Source of the DNA: Gautieria morchelliformis
Lineage: Eukaryota; Basidiomycota; Agaricomycetes; Gomphales; Gomphaceae
Length of the DNA stretch: 64,000 bases
NCBI GenBank assembly: GCA_015179125.1
Contig: WHVA01000185.1
Coordinates: 124,001-188,000 of the forward strand
Direction of reading: 5' to 3'
Made by a program: the position numbers and the translations under genes. The notes under the pieces were generated by a model. The model did not search any database, was not told the origin of the DNA, and saw only the letters and a program-made list of their open reading frames with translations. The stretch's first letter is position 1. Every line of letters begins with the position of its first letter. Shown here in pieces: positions 10,692-21,343 of this stretch.

Positions 10692-12016
10692 ATGGTGAGG
10701 TTTGGTGAGCAAGACCGTATACCGCCGCCTCCCCAGGCAAGTTGGGTTGAAGATATTGTGGACTCCTTGGGAGAGGTCACATGCCCCTTACCCTCACCCC
10801 GACTAGCTCAGCAAGACTCTCTGTCACGACGTCTGCAGAGACGATATGGGTTCTCGTGGTGGCCAAGCCAGGGCACCACCTACCAGAAGCTCGTCGTTAA
10901 TACTTCAACCTGGGACAGAACCCGCATCTTGCTAGCAGATATCATATCACCCGTCGAAGAGGAGCATAAGGACCCCATATGTGACTTCGTGCATTTATTG
11001 CTCGATGGTCACAGTCCTCATGGCATGCTCTCAGACCTCAGCGACTCAAATGCACGACCATTACGAAAGCGTGGCTGCAAATTCAAAGTTGCCACCTATA
11101 CTCAAACTCTTTCATCACATACTACGAACGAGACCCGTAGCTCTGGAAGGCCTACATCAGGCAGACACGCGAAGCCTATCACCACCCTAGTCCGATACGC
11201 CTTGCAACCATCCACTCCTACTCAAGAGCGTTGCAACTGGGTCCTCATGGTTGATAGTGCTGCTACAGCGCTGGAGTGTATGCGCCTTGACTTCACCCAG
11301 CGTAACGAAATGGCTCAGTACTTTATCAGCAGAGGCATTCCCTTCAGTACAAGGATTAGCTGTCCCACGAGCAACCGGCAGCCCCATCAAGAACCCTCTA
11401 GAGACAGTGGACTGGGTTGGCGTCCCAAGGATTATGTCCCCAAAGAAGTGGACTATGCTGCGTATGAGGATGCTCGCGACACGTTCTTTCGCCAACCTCG
11501 TGCTCGCACCGCTCTTATGAGTGGTGGCATCATCTGGCGTCTGGCTGTGAGCCATATTGGCCCCGAGAATGTTCTCACGGGCCCTACCGACACTGTCTTT
11601 GACAAGGGAGATGTGTGGCGTCCTCCGGGTTCTGTGGAATTTTGGGATGATTGACTTACCACTGAAGAAATGGAGCTGATCTGCGGCGTGTACAAGGTTG
11701 ATACGAGTAAGTATTTAGATTTACACCGTATACCACTATGCTAACATTGTCCTAAGATGCGAACCAGTCCAGCGATCTTTCATGGTGGCCGAAACCGAAA
11801 ATATGGGAAAGAAGCGGTCTCAATGTGGGATATTGGTCGCCGTCTTGTGAGGAATGGTATCAAACACGCCTCCAAAAAAATCGAGATCGCACCGGTACTC
11901 TCAAGAATTCTAATGACTGGAACCAGTCCATGGTTCTCCAAAAGAAGCAGGCGAAGCTGGCTTCCATGAATGAACATTTCTCAGCACGATTTTTAAACGA
12001 GGAACATTTCCCTTAA
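10692..12016 (+). pseudogene. Conserved Agaricomycete hypothetical protein, one in-frame stop, one intron
   Basis: The first exon reads openly from an ATG at 10692 to a TGA at 11652-11654, and the frame continues in homologous-looking sequence (LTTEEMELICGVYKV) to a clean intron at 11707-11756 (GTAAGT donor, GCTAAC branch point, AAG acceptor). The spliced second exon reads NANQSSDLSWWPKPKIW and then GLNVGYWSPSCEEWYQ, and stops at 12014-12016. The motifs GGIIWRLAV, ELICGVYKV, SWWPK and GLNVGYW are typical of a large, functionally unassigned agaric protein family often near transposons. The single TGA before LTTEEME is the only break seen, so it is either a very recent pseudogene, a sequencing error or a truncated product. 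The true start could lie upstream. Confidence 0.75.
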
Positions 12017-12704
12017 ATCTAGATCTGCCCTTATCTGTATTTACATTCATTTACCAAAAGTAATTATATCGTTCAGCAAATGATCCATCATTACGCACAG
12101 GCTTTACATAGTCAGATACCCATATGTCTTGAAGTCACTCATTCACCACTTCTAAACGGACTTCTGTACCTTCATGTTTGCAGAAGAGTGTCGCGAATCT
12201 CTATTTCTGTCGCACCATTATTGACGGCACCCCTGGAGCATAATCCGAAGTTAGAGCGTCTCAGATTTGACTGAAAATGGCATCGGAGTGATTGTAATTT
12301 GTAAAACTGAGGGAGTTTTTTTTTTTTTTTATCATGGTCAATTTGGTGGCACTTATATATATGGATGTAATTGCCATATATAGCGCTGACAAGTCAAGCA
12401 GCAAACGAGAGGACACGATGTTAAAATGCCATAACAGGCATTTCTACAGCTTTTGCAACAAAATATTACACCCTATTAATTCAGTCAATACGGGTTCACA
12501 AACAAACAAAAAAAATCATTGGGCCAATTTGGCAGTTGCACAAAAGTAGCGGTGTGTAAGTGATTGGCACCATAGAAAATCGAGCTTTATAAAAATAGAA
12601 CGTCCCGCGCATCATCTCGGGACCGATATCTACCGACGTCACCACATCTACGGCTCCCACCCGGTGCCACCTCCCTGGACCCGGGGCGTTTCTCACTGGG
12701 ATTC

Positions 12705-12785
12705 ATCATAAGGCATTGATGTCAATATATAACAGACCATGCGCCGACAATGGTATTTGTGTTCACTCTGCATTGCTGAATGCTG
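12705..12785 (+). repeat. Partial copy of dispersed repeat R
   Basis: The stretch around TATATAACAGACCATGCGCC and the following GACAATGGTAT...GTTCACTCTGCATT matches the central part of the longer copy at 12855-13185. It lies about 300 bp upstream of the matching block in the same orientation. Confidence 0.6.
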
Positions 12786-12854
12786 GTACGAACTCTGGTA
12801 CGCTGTGTTCATGGTAGCTAAACCCCCTTCCTTAGTAACGACTCTAGCAGGGCC

Positions 12855-13185
12855 CATCAAATTACTAACTAGCCGTCACATCGGTGTCACCCAGGTGGTA
12901 CAGCTGGCCATCGCTCTGATTGCCCCACGGTTGAACTACTTAGGTGTGTAACAGCTTCGATTGCTCTAGATTCGTCTCATGGTCTAGTAGTTCTGATTAA
13001 AGAGTCATCATAAGGAAGCATTGATGTCAGTATATAACAGACCATTCGCCGACAAGGATATTGGTGTTCACCCTGCATTCGCGCCAGATTCACAAACCAA
13101 AAGAGCCCAGGAGTCGTCCGACGCCAGGACACGGTCAGACTGCTATTGCTTCGTGGAACACTTGACAACACTCGTGCGTCCTCCC
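12855..13185 (+). repeat. Dispersed repeat R, CpG-rich copy
   Basis: About 330 bp match 22715-23035 along almost their whole length in the same orientation, with small indels. There is no coding frame and no obvious terminal repeat, so it looks like a non-autonomous element or part of one. This copy keeps most CpGs that the other copy has lost. Confidence 0.75.
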
Positions 13186-13418
13186 CCACGCCCAGAATTT
13201 GATGACTATCACTGACTAGATGCCATCGGCTACTGCATGCATCTTTGAACGACTTATATATACATATATGTACACGATTTTCTCAGCGTCTATGCCTAAA
13301 GCACTGCCTTATAGCTGATCTGGTGATGGAGACTATCCCTTCGTTTGACGGTCAGCCTTATAAGCCACCTGTGGGGACGGATGCTACAATACGACCTCCT
13401 CCTTGTCAACACATCTAA

Positions 13419-15354
13419 ATGTCGTCGCCGTCGGCTTCTGTTATGCCTCAGCTCACTGAAGACCAGCTGGTTACTACAGGCCAAGGGGTGTATGTACTCA
13501 AAATACGCCTGGTCTGGTCGGCTCCTCTAATACCCACATTCTCGTCTGTGGAAACTAGTCTAGCTACAAAGGTAATTTTCGCTCTTGATCTGCGCATCTG
13601 CCTTGCACTGTTGACATTCGCAAAGTATTACCTATGTGCGGCATTCACCATTCTCCTGTACGACCATATGCTTTCCTTTGCTGATGAGGTAGATCTCGTA
13701 TCCCCCGTTGTTGTAAATCGGTCAACTGACAGCTTAAGAACAGGTGAAATACATCTGGGCAAGGCCGCGAGAGCTAGGTGCGCCAGGTGCACCAGGGCAG
13801 AGCAGAAAGCACTGATCACCTCTGACAGTCTCTGGCTTGTTCCTATTCGTAGGAATTCTCAAATTTTCACCGGTTGCTTCGAGCCTGAACTATTTTATTA
13901 GGTTCGGTATTTTACTCCTGTAGTCCTAATAATTGATATGCTGGGTATGTATCATGCGTATTTATTGGGCATATCTCTTATTCCCTGAGAGCCTTCTTCA
14001 ATACCAACTGGAGTATTGAAGTGAGTACCAATAGTGTGGTCTACGAATCGATCGGGACCCTGATGTACTGTCTCGCAGACGTAGTAGCGTTCAGCTTTTG
14101 TAACCAATATATACAAATAACAACCCAACCCTCCCCCCTCTCACCCCAGATGCAAGAAATATATTCTCTTCCAACCATTAGCCGGTGGCGTCGTCGTCCT
14201 CGCCCTTCCAGAACTACTGCTCGCCCTCCGGTACGATCTTTCCACGTGTATCCAACTATTTATCATTTCCACCCCCGCAGGGTGTATGCAATATATAACC
14301 GTAGCCGTTTTGTGTTATCATTCCTTTGTGCGCTCATCGCAGGCCAAGTCATCGTTGGCCTCTGGCAATTTTTGAGCCCCGGATCAACTCGTAAGTGACC
14401 ATCTGGGACCTTACAAAGCACACGTAGCCGATCTTGTTGCTCGAAAGCGATCCCATTCCCACGGGCCTACTCTCGTCTGTTCTACAGTGAGTCACCAACA
14501 AAGATACCATTTGTGAGAAATTACGCATCTCGTGTTCCAGTTTGTATCTTCACGACAGCACCTTCACTGTACGTCCGCGTCCCCTTCGTGTCTCACTTCC
14601 GCATTCACGTCTCCCCCGCACACCCAGGCCAGCACCCAGCGCTTACCTTTCTATCGGCCTCGCCTTCGACATCTGCGTATTCGCGCTCACAATGGCAAAG
14701 ACGTGGCAGGGTTTCTTGCTTAACCGCGGCCCGAAGCTCCTCCGTCGCATCTCGCAGGATGGTGCTTTGTATTTTTTGTAAGCAGCCAGCCCCAACGAGA
14801 CCCCCCCCCCCCCCCAATGCCCACAATCACGCTCACAGGCTTATTTTCTCCGCAAACGCGGTCTGGCTGTTCATGTCTCTCTATGCTCCGGTGAGTCGTG
14901 CAGGCTTATTCAACCTCGAATACTGCTTTAAACAACGTTCATGACAGGTCCAAATCAAAACCATCAATATCCTGTACGCACCCTACGCTATCCTCTTCCT
15001 CCGTGCCCTCAGAGAGCTAACATGGACCATTCTACACAGCCCTGCCACCGTGTGCGCCACGTTTGTCTGTCTAGGGCCCATGAAGCACAGCTGACGCATG
15101 TTCTCTCCCATCTTTCTGCCAGTCTCAACGTTACTATGATTAACCGACTCACGATGAACCTCCGCAGTACACCAGCGCAAGAGGTCGGCGAGAGCGAAGA
15201 CCAACGTGTCAGCACACTCATATTTGGGTGGCGCAGCCGTACACGCCCCAACATGTTGGACAAACGCACGAATGGTACAAGAATCGTCGAGAGTCAGTTC
15301 AGCTCGAGTGCAGGAGCCTCCAGTTCCTACGAGCTCGAGCCCGTTAGAGAGTAG
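13419..15354 (+). CDS. DUF6533-type multi-pass membrane protein, about nine exons
   Basis: This is a fungal membrane protein family of unknown function, recognised by its order of motifs. N-terminal TM with LLYDHMLSFADEVDL (about 13645-13690); RYFTPVVLIIDML (13902-13941); LFQPLAGGVVVLALPELLLA (exon 14150-14230) spliced through a 50-nt intron (14231-14280) to LRVYAIYNRSRFVLSFL (exon 14281-14390); FDICVFALTMAKTW and RRISQDGALYFL (exon to 14777); LIFSANAVWLFMSLYAP (exon 14839-14890); INILYAPYAILFLRALREL (exon 14948-15051); and the family's C-terminal block NVTMINRLTMNLRS (exon 15123-15354). The hydrophobic blocks suggest about seven TM helices. Donors GTACGA, GTAAGT, GTAAGC and GTGAGT with YAG acceptors are visible and phases agree for the last five junctions. 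Limits of exons between 13690 and 14150 and between 14390 and 14640 are uncertain. Confidence 0.78.
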
Positions 15355-15783
15355 CAGCATGTGTATGACCGCCTGGCTTTGCTTGTTTCCGATATTTAGA
15401 TCCCTTTCAGATATGAGTAGCCCAGAGTTTGTGAACGTAGGCTACAGTAATATGCATCGGCCTGCGTCCCTTGCGGTAGAAAGTTGATTCGCCAGTCCAA
15501 TCACCACACCGACATTTCACACCGTAACCTCGACTGCGAGTACGGCGGCGCCTCCGACCTACGAAGCGTATTCCGTCAGAGCATTCACGGTGCATGAGTT
15601 ATCCTTGACATGGGAGACGTCGCACCAACTTGTTCTGATATACTTGGTCTTGTCAGCGCCAAGTGATATATATCATTTTCCCAAACAAGAACTCGAGTGT
15701 GGAAGGGTATTCGTTAGCCATCCAGTCGGCGCCTGAGAAGCAGTTGGAGCTCTTCAAGAGGTGTTAGGTCTCAGAAATAAGGT
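15355..15783. other. Short intergenic stretch
   Basis: Between the DUF6533 stop and the truncated end of the gypsy A1 copy. No gene, LTR or repeat was recognised here. Confidence 0.4.
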
Positions 15784-16350
15784 TTAGTAGCACTTCCAAG
15801 TCTGCCAGTTGATCTCTGGGTTGTTCTCCTTCAGCCAGGTAAACGCAAGGATGATGTCTTGCTTTCCCAGGCTGGTGACTGCGAAGGAAGTGCATTCTGT
15901 GTGTCCATTGTAGCAGAGAATTGTGTCTACAATTTCCATGATGGACCCTGCCTCATTAGGGCTTCCATCCACATTGAACACTGAGATTGCACGTTGCAAC
16001 TTCCGGGTGGTCAGTCAGTTCCACTCGACATTGTCCTGGTCCATGAACTGACCAGTGGCCCCATAGTTGACAAGTGGGGGTCCAGAAGTGACTTCCACTG
16101 TGTCCGTCATCTGGATCTTGACCTTAATGACCAATGACTTGGGCCCAGGGGTGGCAGCAACAACATAGCGTTTCAGGAGGTGTCTCTCCCAAGGATGGAT
16201 GTGGAGTGGGCAGGTTGTCAGAATTGGCTTTTGCGTGACTTTATCCAGAGGGTCTGTACGAAGTGAGGGGAGTGGGGGTTTCTCATTCTCTACTTCAAGA
16301 CAAGCAAACCAGTTATGTACAGGCAGCAGGGGCACACATATCACCCGCTG
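15784..16350 (-). pseudogene. Gypsy-A1 pol fragment (gag-pol junction and protease)
   Basis: Reads VPLLPVHNWFACLEVENEKP, then the protease region with YGATGQFMDQD and FNVDGSPNEAGSIMEIVDT, ending near NPEINWQTWK. Against the intact copy the protease active-site context DCGAT has become NYGAT, so the catalytic aspartate is lost, and stops interrupt the frame. Homology ends abruptly at 15784. Confidence 0.85.
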
Positions 16351-16702
16351 CGCCCGGCTCTGATCTTTACATTGATGTTGAAGGGGTGCGAAGGAAGGGA
16401 GGTGACTTGGAAGGACCCGGAAGGTATGTTTTTTTCTCAGTTATTCCTGTAGCAACTATGCTAACCCGGTAATGCATTCGGCGAAAGCTGCAGAGCCTGT
16501 TAAAGTGGAGCAACTGCGCATCTGCTTCGCTCCCGATGGGGAAGGCAGGAGAGCGTGGATAGCGAGGGCTATGGTCAAGACGATGGCCAAGTACGACGCA
16601 CAACCCTTGGGTACTCTCACTAGCAATCGAGGGGGGAGTGAAGAGGTTGATGGGGGGCTCGGAGTGTCTGACGAGGCATCGGTTGCAGGAGTAGAATGAG
16701 TC
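16351..16702 (+). pseudogene. Copy 1 of the opposite-strand gene carried by chromovirus B
   Basis: Matches exons 2 and 3 of the better-preserved copy at 26755-27497. It keeps KAAEPVKVEQLRICFAPDGEG and the same stop, ending in GVE. The intron donor (GGTATG, about 16420) and the GCTAAC branch point are still visible, but about 50 bp carrying the acceptor and the start of exon 3 are deleted, apparently between two TCGG tracts. The 5' exon is absent. Confidence 0.7.
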
Positions 16703-16792
16703 GAAGGGAGTTGGGTGAGGATTGATTAAGGGTGTTGAGTCTATAGATAGAATGTGAACAGAGTGTTGTTTTCTTGTGTTTTTCGTAAACGT

Positions 16793-17967
16793 CTAAGCCT
16801 TGGGTTTCTGGGGGTACTTCGCATGAAATTCAGCGAGTCTGTGAGCCGAATTAGTAACATTCAAAGAGGGTTCCCAAGATGTAGCGTCGGAAGTGTGTTC
16901 GTATCCCTTCCATTCTACTAGGTACTCCAATCGCTTTCGGCGAATGCGACTATCGAGGATTTTTGTGATCTTGTACTCATCGGCGGAGTCGATTTCGATA
17001 GGAGGTGGGGGGTCCGCATGTCTACCTGGGATAGTAGATGTCATGGCAGGTTCGAGCAGGGATACATGAAACACAGGGTGGATCTGGCGAAGGTCCAATG
17101 GTAAGCCTAAGCGAAACGCATGAGAAGATATTTTAGCCGTGATAGGATATGGGCCAAGTCTTCGATGGTCGAGTTTCTTCGAAGGCCGTTTTGTGCGAAT
17201 ATTTCGTGAGTCGAGCCATACTCTGTCGCCGACCTGAAACTCAGGGATCGGAATGCGGCGACTGGTTGTGGCCGAAGCGTACTGGGTAATTGATTCCTTG
17301 ATTTGATCTCGAAGGTATTGGTGAAGGTCCTTGAGATCCACCAACTGGTGATAAGCGTCTTCGGAAGCAACCGAAGTGAGCGATACTTTGAGCTTTGGGT
17401 GAAAACCCTTGTTGGAAAAGAAGGGTGTGACCTGGGTTGCCGAATGGGCTGTGTTGTTGTAAGCGAATTCGGCGAGAGGCAAGAGGTCGACCCAATCATC
17501 CTGCTGGTAATTGATGTAGACTCGGAGATACTGCTCGAGGATTTTGGTTTACTCGTTCGGTCTGTCCATCGGTTTGGGGGTGGTAGGCTGTAGAAAGGTT
17601 GCCTTTGATGCCGAGGATTTCACAGAGAGAGGTCCAAAATCGGGATGTGAAGTGCTTCCCTCGATTGGAGATGATGTCGCTGGGGCTACCATGCGTAGGA
17701 ATACGTGGCGCAGGAAGAGCATCGCGACATCCCCTGAATCGATGTCTGAGAATGTCGGAATGAACAGGGCCATCTTCATTAGCCTGTCGACAATGACGAG
17801 GATCATATCGTGTCCATCCGATGGTGGGAGCCCTTCGATGAAGTCCATGGAGATCGAATCCCAAGGTCGTTGGCTGATGGGTAGAAAACGAAGTGGACCG
17901 AAGGGTTTGTGATGAATGGATTTAGTGTGGCGACACTTTGAACAGGAGCCGATATAGTTTGTGGTGG
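16793..17967 (-). pseudogene. Chromovirus-B integrase and chromodomain, frameshifted
   Basis: The integrase core begins [20 protein letters not shown] (first catalytic D), passes [11 protein letters not shown] (second D region) and [14 protein letters not shown] (E), then PLAEFAYNNTAHS, the GPY/F-like block (LDHRRLGPYPITAKI) and a chromodomain (EYLVEWKGYEHTSDATSWEP) ending in KPKA at 16793. The frame shifts near 17690 and back near 17530, so it is broken. Upstream of the integrase core the zinc-binding region is cut at about 17967 by an LTR piece. Confidence 0.88.
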
Positions 17968-18238
17968 TGTATATGCAGGTCCCAAGGCGTGTTTTCGTAC
18001 ATAGGGGCCTTCGCCCTCTTTCCTCTCCGTCGTTTCATGTTCGCACCCCTCTTCCATTCTATTGTATGTCTATTTCATCTATTATGTATCCTGACCGCGC
18101 ATCCCTATCCAACCCTGACTACAGACGGCCTCTTTCCTATTCGCTAGCACCATATGAGCATTCGGTATAAGTAGTCTGCATTCGCATGTATATTCTCCAG
18201 TTTAATTATCATACTTCCATCTTGTGCAAACTTGACCT
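17968..18238 (+). repeat. Internal fragment of a family-B LTR
   Basis: Matches roughly 24228-24497 of the solo LTR at 23872-24905 in the same (plus) orientation, for example CTCTCCGTCGTTTCATGTTCG and TATCCAACCCTGACT. Neither LTR end is present. It abuts integrase on the left and gypsy-A1 gag on the right. Confidence 0.8.
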
Positions 18239-19515
18239 CACAAAATATGATGCATCTTCCACTTCCGATGTGCTATGTTCCACATTTTCAAACTGTCTTC
18301 CGCAGTGGGCACTCGTATGTCAAAAGCTTGGGGGCACTCGTGGGCAGAGTGGCCTGGCTGCCGACATCAGAAGTAGGTGACAGTTGGGTTGCCTTTTCCA
18401 CACATGCGGTCCACCTCCATTGGGGTGGGGCCACTCTTCAAAGGAGGGGGCCTAGGGTTCTGAGCAGGGGCAGGCGGAGTGACTGTCAGAAATACTTTCC
18501 ATGTCAGAATGACTGCTCTGGATTTTGGTGCAGGTGGAGTAGGATGAGTGGAATTGTGTGTCATGCTCCGGTTCATCTCCACAAAGGCCTCATTCACTTC
18601 CCTGTTTCGGGACACCTTCCACACAGCTTGGTACCACCCTTCCAGATCATCAAAATCCAGAGCTCCATCCCCAAGCAGTGCGACTTGGTTCTGGAGTGCT
18701 GGGTCAAGTCCTCATTGAATTTGATGACAATGGTCTTGTCATCATCATATTCCACAAGGTCAATGAGCTCCTGGAAGCAATTGATGTAGTCATTGATTGA
18801 ATCCTTGGCCTTGTACCACCGGTTGTTTCAAGCTTCACGAGGGCTGTGAGTTGCTCATTCTTCAGGCAGAACAGGTTGGAAAATGTTTTTTCAAAGGCAT
18901 CCCAGTCCCAGAAGTAGTTGCCCTTGCCCTTTGCTTTGTGTTGGATCACCTTGATCACAAAGGGGGCTGCACAGTCCAACTTGAAGAAGGACAATGCCCA
19001 GTGAATCCAAGTCTGGTCATTCAGAAAGAGGTCTCTGACAATCATGAAGTAGATGCTGCAAATGTTGAAGAACGTGCGTCCCTTCTCCCAATCTCTGTCA
19101 AAGTCTGCCAGAGTTGTGGGTTTGATTTCCACCAAGTTCATGGACATCCTTTCTTCCACTACTTCTGCTTTTCCAAAATGCGACTCATCCTGCATTGCAT
19201 TTTCACCACCTCATGGAATATCTAACTTAGCCAAAATCGTTTGTAAGGCTGTTTCAATCACGTGGGTCTTCATCTGGCTCCGCACCAACTCCTCTTCCAT
19301 ATTCCAAAGATGATCATCTGGATCCATGTCGGAAGTTGGAGAAGTATGGAACAGGGGTTCCAGTGTTGGGAGCTTGATGTAAGACGAGGGCCTGTCGTAT
19401 GCTGTGTGTGCGGAAGAGGTTGCGACCTCCAAGTCACTATCTCCAATTCCAAATGCACCTATGGCGAGAAATGTGCAGTACGACCGCCAGTCCTCTAGTG
19501 GAGAGGCTTTTCTGC
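18239..19515 (-). pseudogene. Gypsy-A1 gag, degraded
   Basis: Encodes a decayed capsid protein similar to 38069-39244. Recognisable blocks are MDPDDHLWNMEEELVRSQMK, FFNICSIYFMIVRDLFLNDQ, FFKLDCAAPFVIKVI and NYFWDWDAFEKTFSNLFC. The zinc-knuckle region at about 18300-18370 carries a deletion of roughly 65 bp compared with the intact copy. Several frameshifts and stops break the frame. Most amino-acid changes trace to CpG transitions. Confidence 0.85.
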
Positions 19516-19985
19516 TGTAAGGGCAACCCTAGCTAGTTGTGGAGATCACACTACCACACAACTGACAAGGGGGAATACAAAGGATATATATAAATGAACA
19601 GAATATACAAGAGAAGGGATTTTCACCTGACAAGGGGAAATCCGAAGAGAAAAGTCTAAGGACCCCCAATATCAGCAAGCCCATATTATACTACCCTAGT
19701 CCACGGCCAGGGACAACACTCGGCACTCACCATCAACCCTGCTTTCCCCTGACCTCCCTGACCCTTGACCAACCCTTGATGCTGCCTACTATGCAAGTCA
19801 CTTGACTTCTGACACTGTTCCCAGAGCGGAAGTTGGAGAATGGAGCAGAATTGGTGAACTGGTGGAAGTTCTCGCAGAAGTGGAACCATTTCCAAAAGCA
19901 GAGTCGGAAATGGAAGTGGAGCTTGGGGTGGTGTCAGACTTGGTCAGGATAGTGTTGGAGTTGGAAAACAGGGTGTCCCCTGACA
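19516..19985 (-). repeat. 5' LTR of gypsy-A1
   Basis: 470 bp. On the plus strand it starts TGTAAGGGCAACC and ends GGTGTCCCCTGACA, which is the inverted form of the 463-bp LTRs at 37419 and 43174. The element's internal region lies to its left. The base after the LTR begins AGGCC, but no partner duplication can be checked because the other end of the element is missing. Confidence 0.88.
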
Positions 19986-20369
19986 AGGCCCGTGAGGATG
20001 TTCCTGTGCATGGCATCTTGCACCTGCTTGGCCATTGCAGCCACTGTCTCGTTGTCAACAGTGTTCATTCTTGAGCTCTTTCAACTCGAGCTTGAGTGCT
20101 CTGAGCTCTGACTATCATCAGGTGCTCGTCTTTTGCTACGTCATTCCCTTTCAGGAACGATGGTTGATTGACTCCCTGAGCCTTGTCTCAAAGTGTAGTC
20201 TGATCTGGATCTTCTCCCACTTTGTTTTTATAGCACACCTTCTTATCACTAACATTTCCTAAAGTGAGCACTAATTAGTCAGAACAATGTACGTGTTCTT
20301 CAGCACATGTGTCTCTTCTCTCCCTCATGCCTATCAACACATCCAAGAAACGTCTCTGGTGCCCTGAGA
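19986..20369. other. Unassigned stretch right of the gypsy-A1 LTR
   Basis: No recognised gene or repeat boundary. It is flanked by the A1 LTR and by the ORF fragment on the minus strand at 20370-20843, of which it may be the 3' side. Confidence 0.35.
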
Positions 20370-20843
20370 CTACTTAAGTAACGCCTCCCTGAGGATATCC
20401 AGAAGTGCGGTGGCCGTCCTTTCCTGGATCGTGAGACCCCTGTCCTGCCGTTCCAGAAGATTTGCATGGAAGATTTCCATCGCCTTCTCACTCTGCTCAT
20501 CCCGCTCATCTTTTCTCTCGAGCAGCTTGACCATCCTTGCCATGTCATGTGCTGAATGGACATGACTCATGTTCGTGAGTCATGTCCACTCGTTGCTCTC
20601 GGCGCTGGAATCACTGGATTCACCATGCTCAACCTTGTCATGCTGATTCCCCTTGTTGCGTGCGGTAAATTTTTCATGTGCCTTGCGCATTTTTGACGCC
20701 AGAGCAATGGCTGGGCTGGAGGGTGGTGGGGTGGAGGGGTGAGATGAGGTGGGTGTGCTAAGTGGTTGTGATCTGGTGGTGGTGTCCGCGAGATGGAATG
20801 GATTGATCACAGCGTCAGCAGTCGAGGGAGGGATAGGGTTCAT
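20370..20843 (-). pseudogene. Uncharacterised ORF fragment with one in-frame stop
   Basis: Two minus-strand ORFs share one frame and are separated by a TGA within a palindrome: 20843-20580 (Ser/Thr/Pro-rich, then IALASKMRKAHEKFTARNK and an acidic tail) and 20570-20370 (charged, helix-prone, with MVKLLERKDERDEQSEK and TIQERTATALLDILREALLK). The layout of a low-complexity linker before a terminal charged helix resembles the C-terminal ends of Myb/SANT-like transposon-linked proteins in agarics, but no DNA-binding domain is visible, so the family is not assigned. Confidence 0.4.
20558..20587. repeat. Perfect 12-bp palindrome
   Basis: GGACATGACTCA (20558-20569) and its reverse complement (20576-20587) flank a 6-nt loop. 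The stop codon of the ORF fragment falls inside it. Confidence 0.7.
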
Positions 20844-21343
20844 CGTTGTCGCGTTATTAATGTAGTCCTGGAGCAGATGCGTGTGGTGGATACAAGTGGA
20901 CTCGTTCTGAGATAGAGAATTCTCATGTGGAGTCAGTAATTTTTAGCTACGCCAGAATATTCTGACCTAATAATTATTGGTAACATATACTCTCTATTAA
21001 TATGAATAGTTATAATGATATAGTGTATATTAAAAGTGGGTAGAAAAAATAAGAAGAGGCGTAACAATAAGAAGAGGCATTCTCGTCGGTGGAGCTGCCG
21101 CTCAGGGAGGGACAAAAGAAAATTTATTTATATCCCAACAATAAGATTGGCATGTACTTTCATCCTCTTCTTTTCTATAATCTGAGAATAAAATGGGTGA
21201 AGCTACAGGTAATAAAAAGTTGTGAGCATCCGCCATTCTGTTTGCACATCTATTTCATCAACATACTCCTGTTAAGAACATAAGTCATACTTAAGACTCA
21301 ACCCAAGATGAGGGCCAAGCCAAGGATCAGGACAGAGGGCTTG

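Larger units (their letters stand above)
16351..18238 (-). mobile_element. Chromovirus family-B piece (B1) nested in gypsy-A1
   Basis: A Ty3/gypsy chromovirus fragment made of three joined parts: a piece of the opposite-strand gene (16351-16702), integrase plus chromodomain on the minus strand (16793-17967), and an internal part of a family-B LTR (17968-18238) in the opposite orientation to pol. That LTR orientation is wrong for a simple truncated element, so the insert was rearranged before or after insertion. Confidence 0.8.
15784..19985 (-). mobile_element. Old Ty3/gypsy family-A copy (A1), truncated and with a nested insert
   Basis: Minus-strand relative of the intact element at 37419-43636. 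It keeps the 5' LTR (19516-19985), gag (about 18239-19515) and the protease part of pol (15784-16350). RT, RNase H, integrase and the 3' LTR are missing. It is split by chromovirus-B material at 16351-18238: family-A homology stops at CACCCGCTGCGC and resumes at TCACAAAAT, which are adjacent in the intact element. It is rich in TpG/CpA where the young copy has CpG. Confidence 0.88.
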
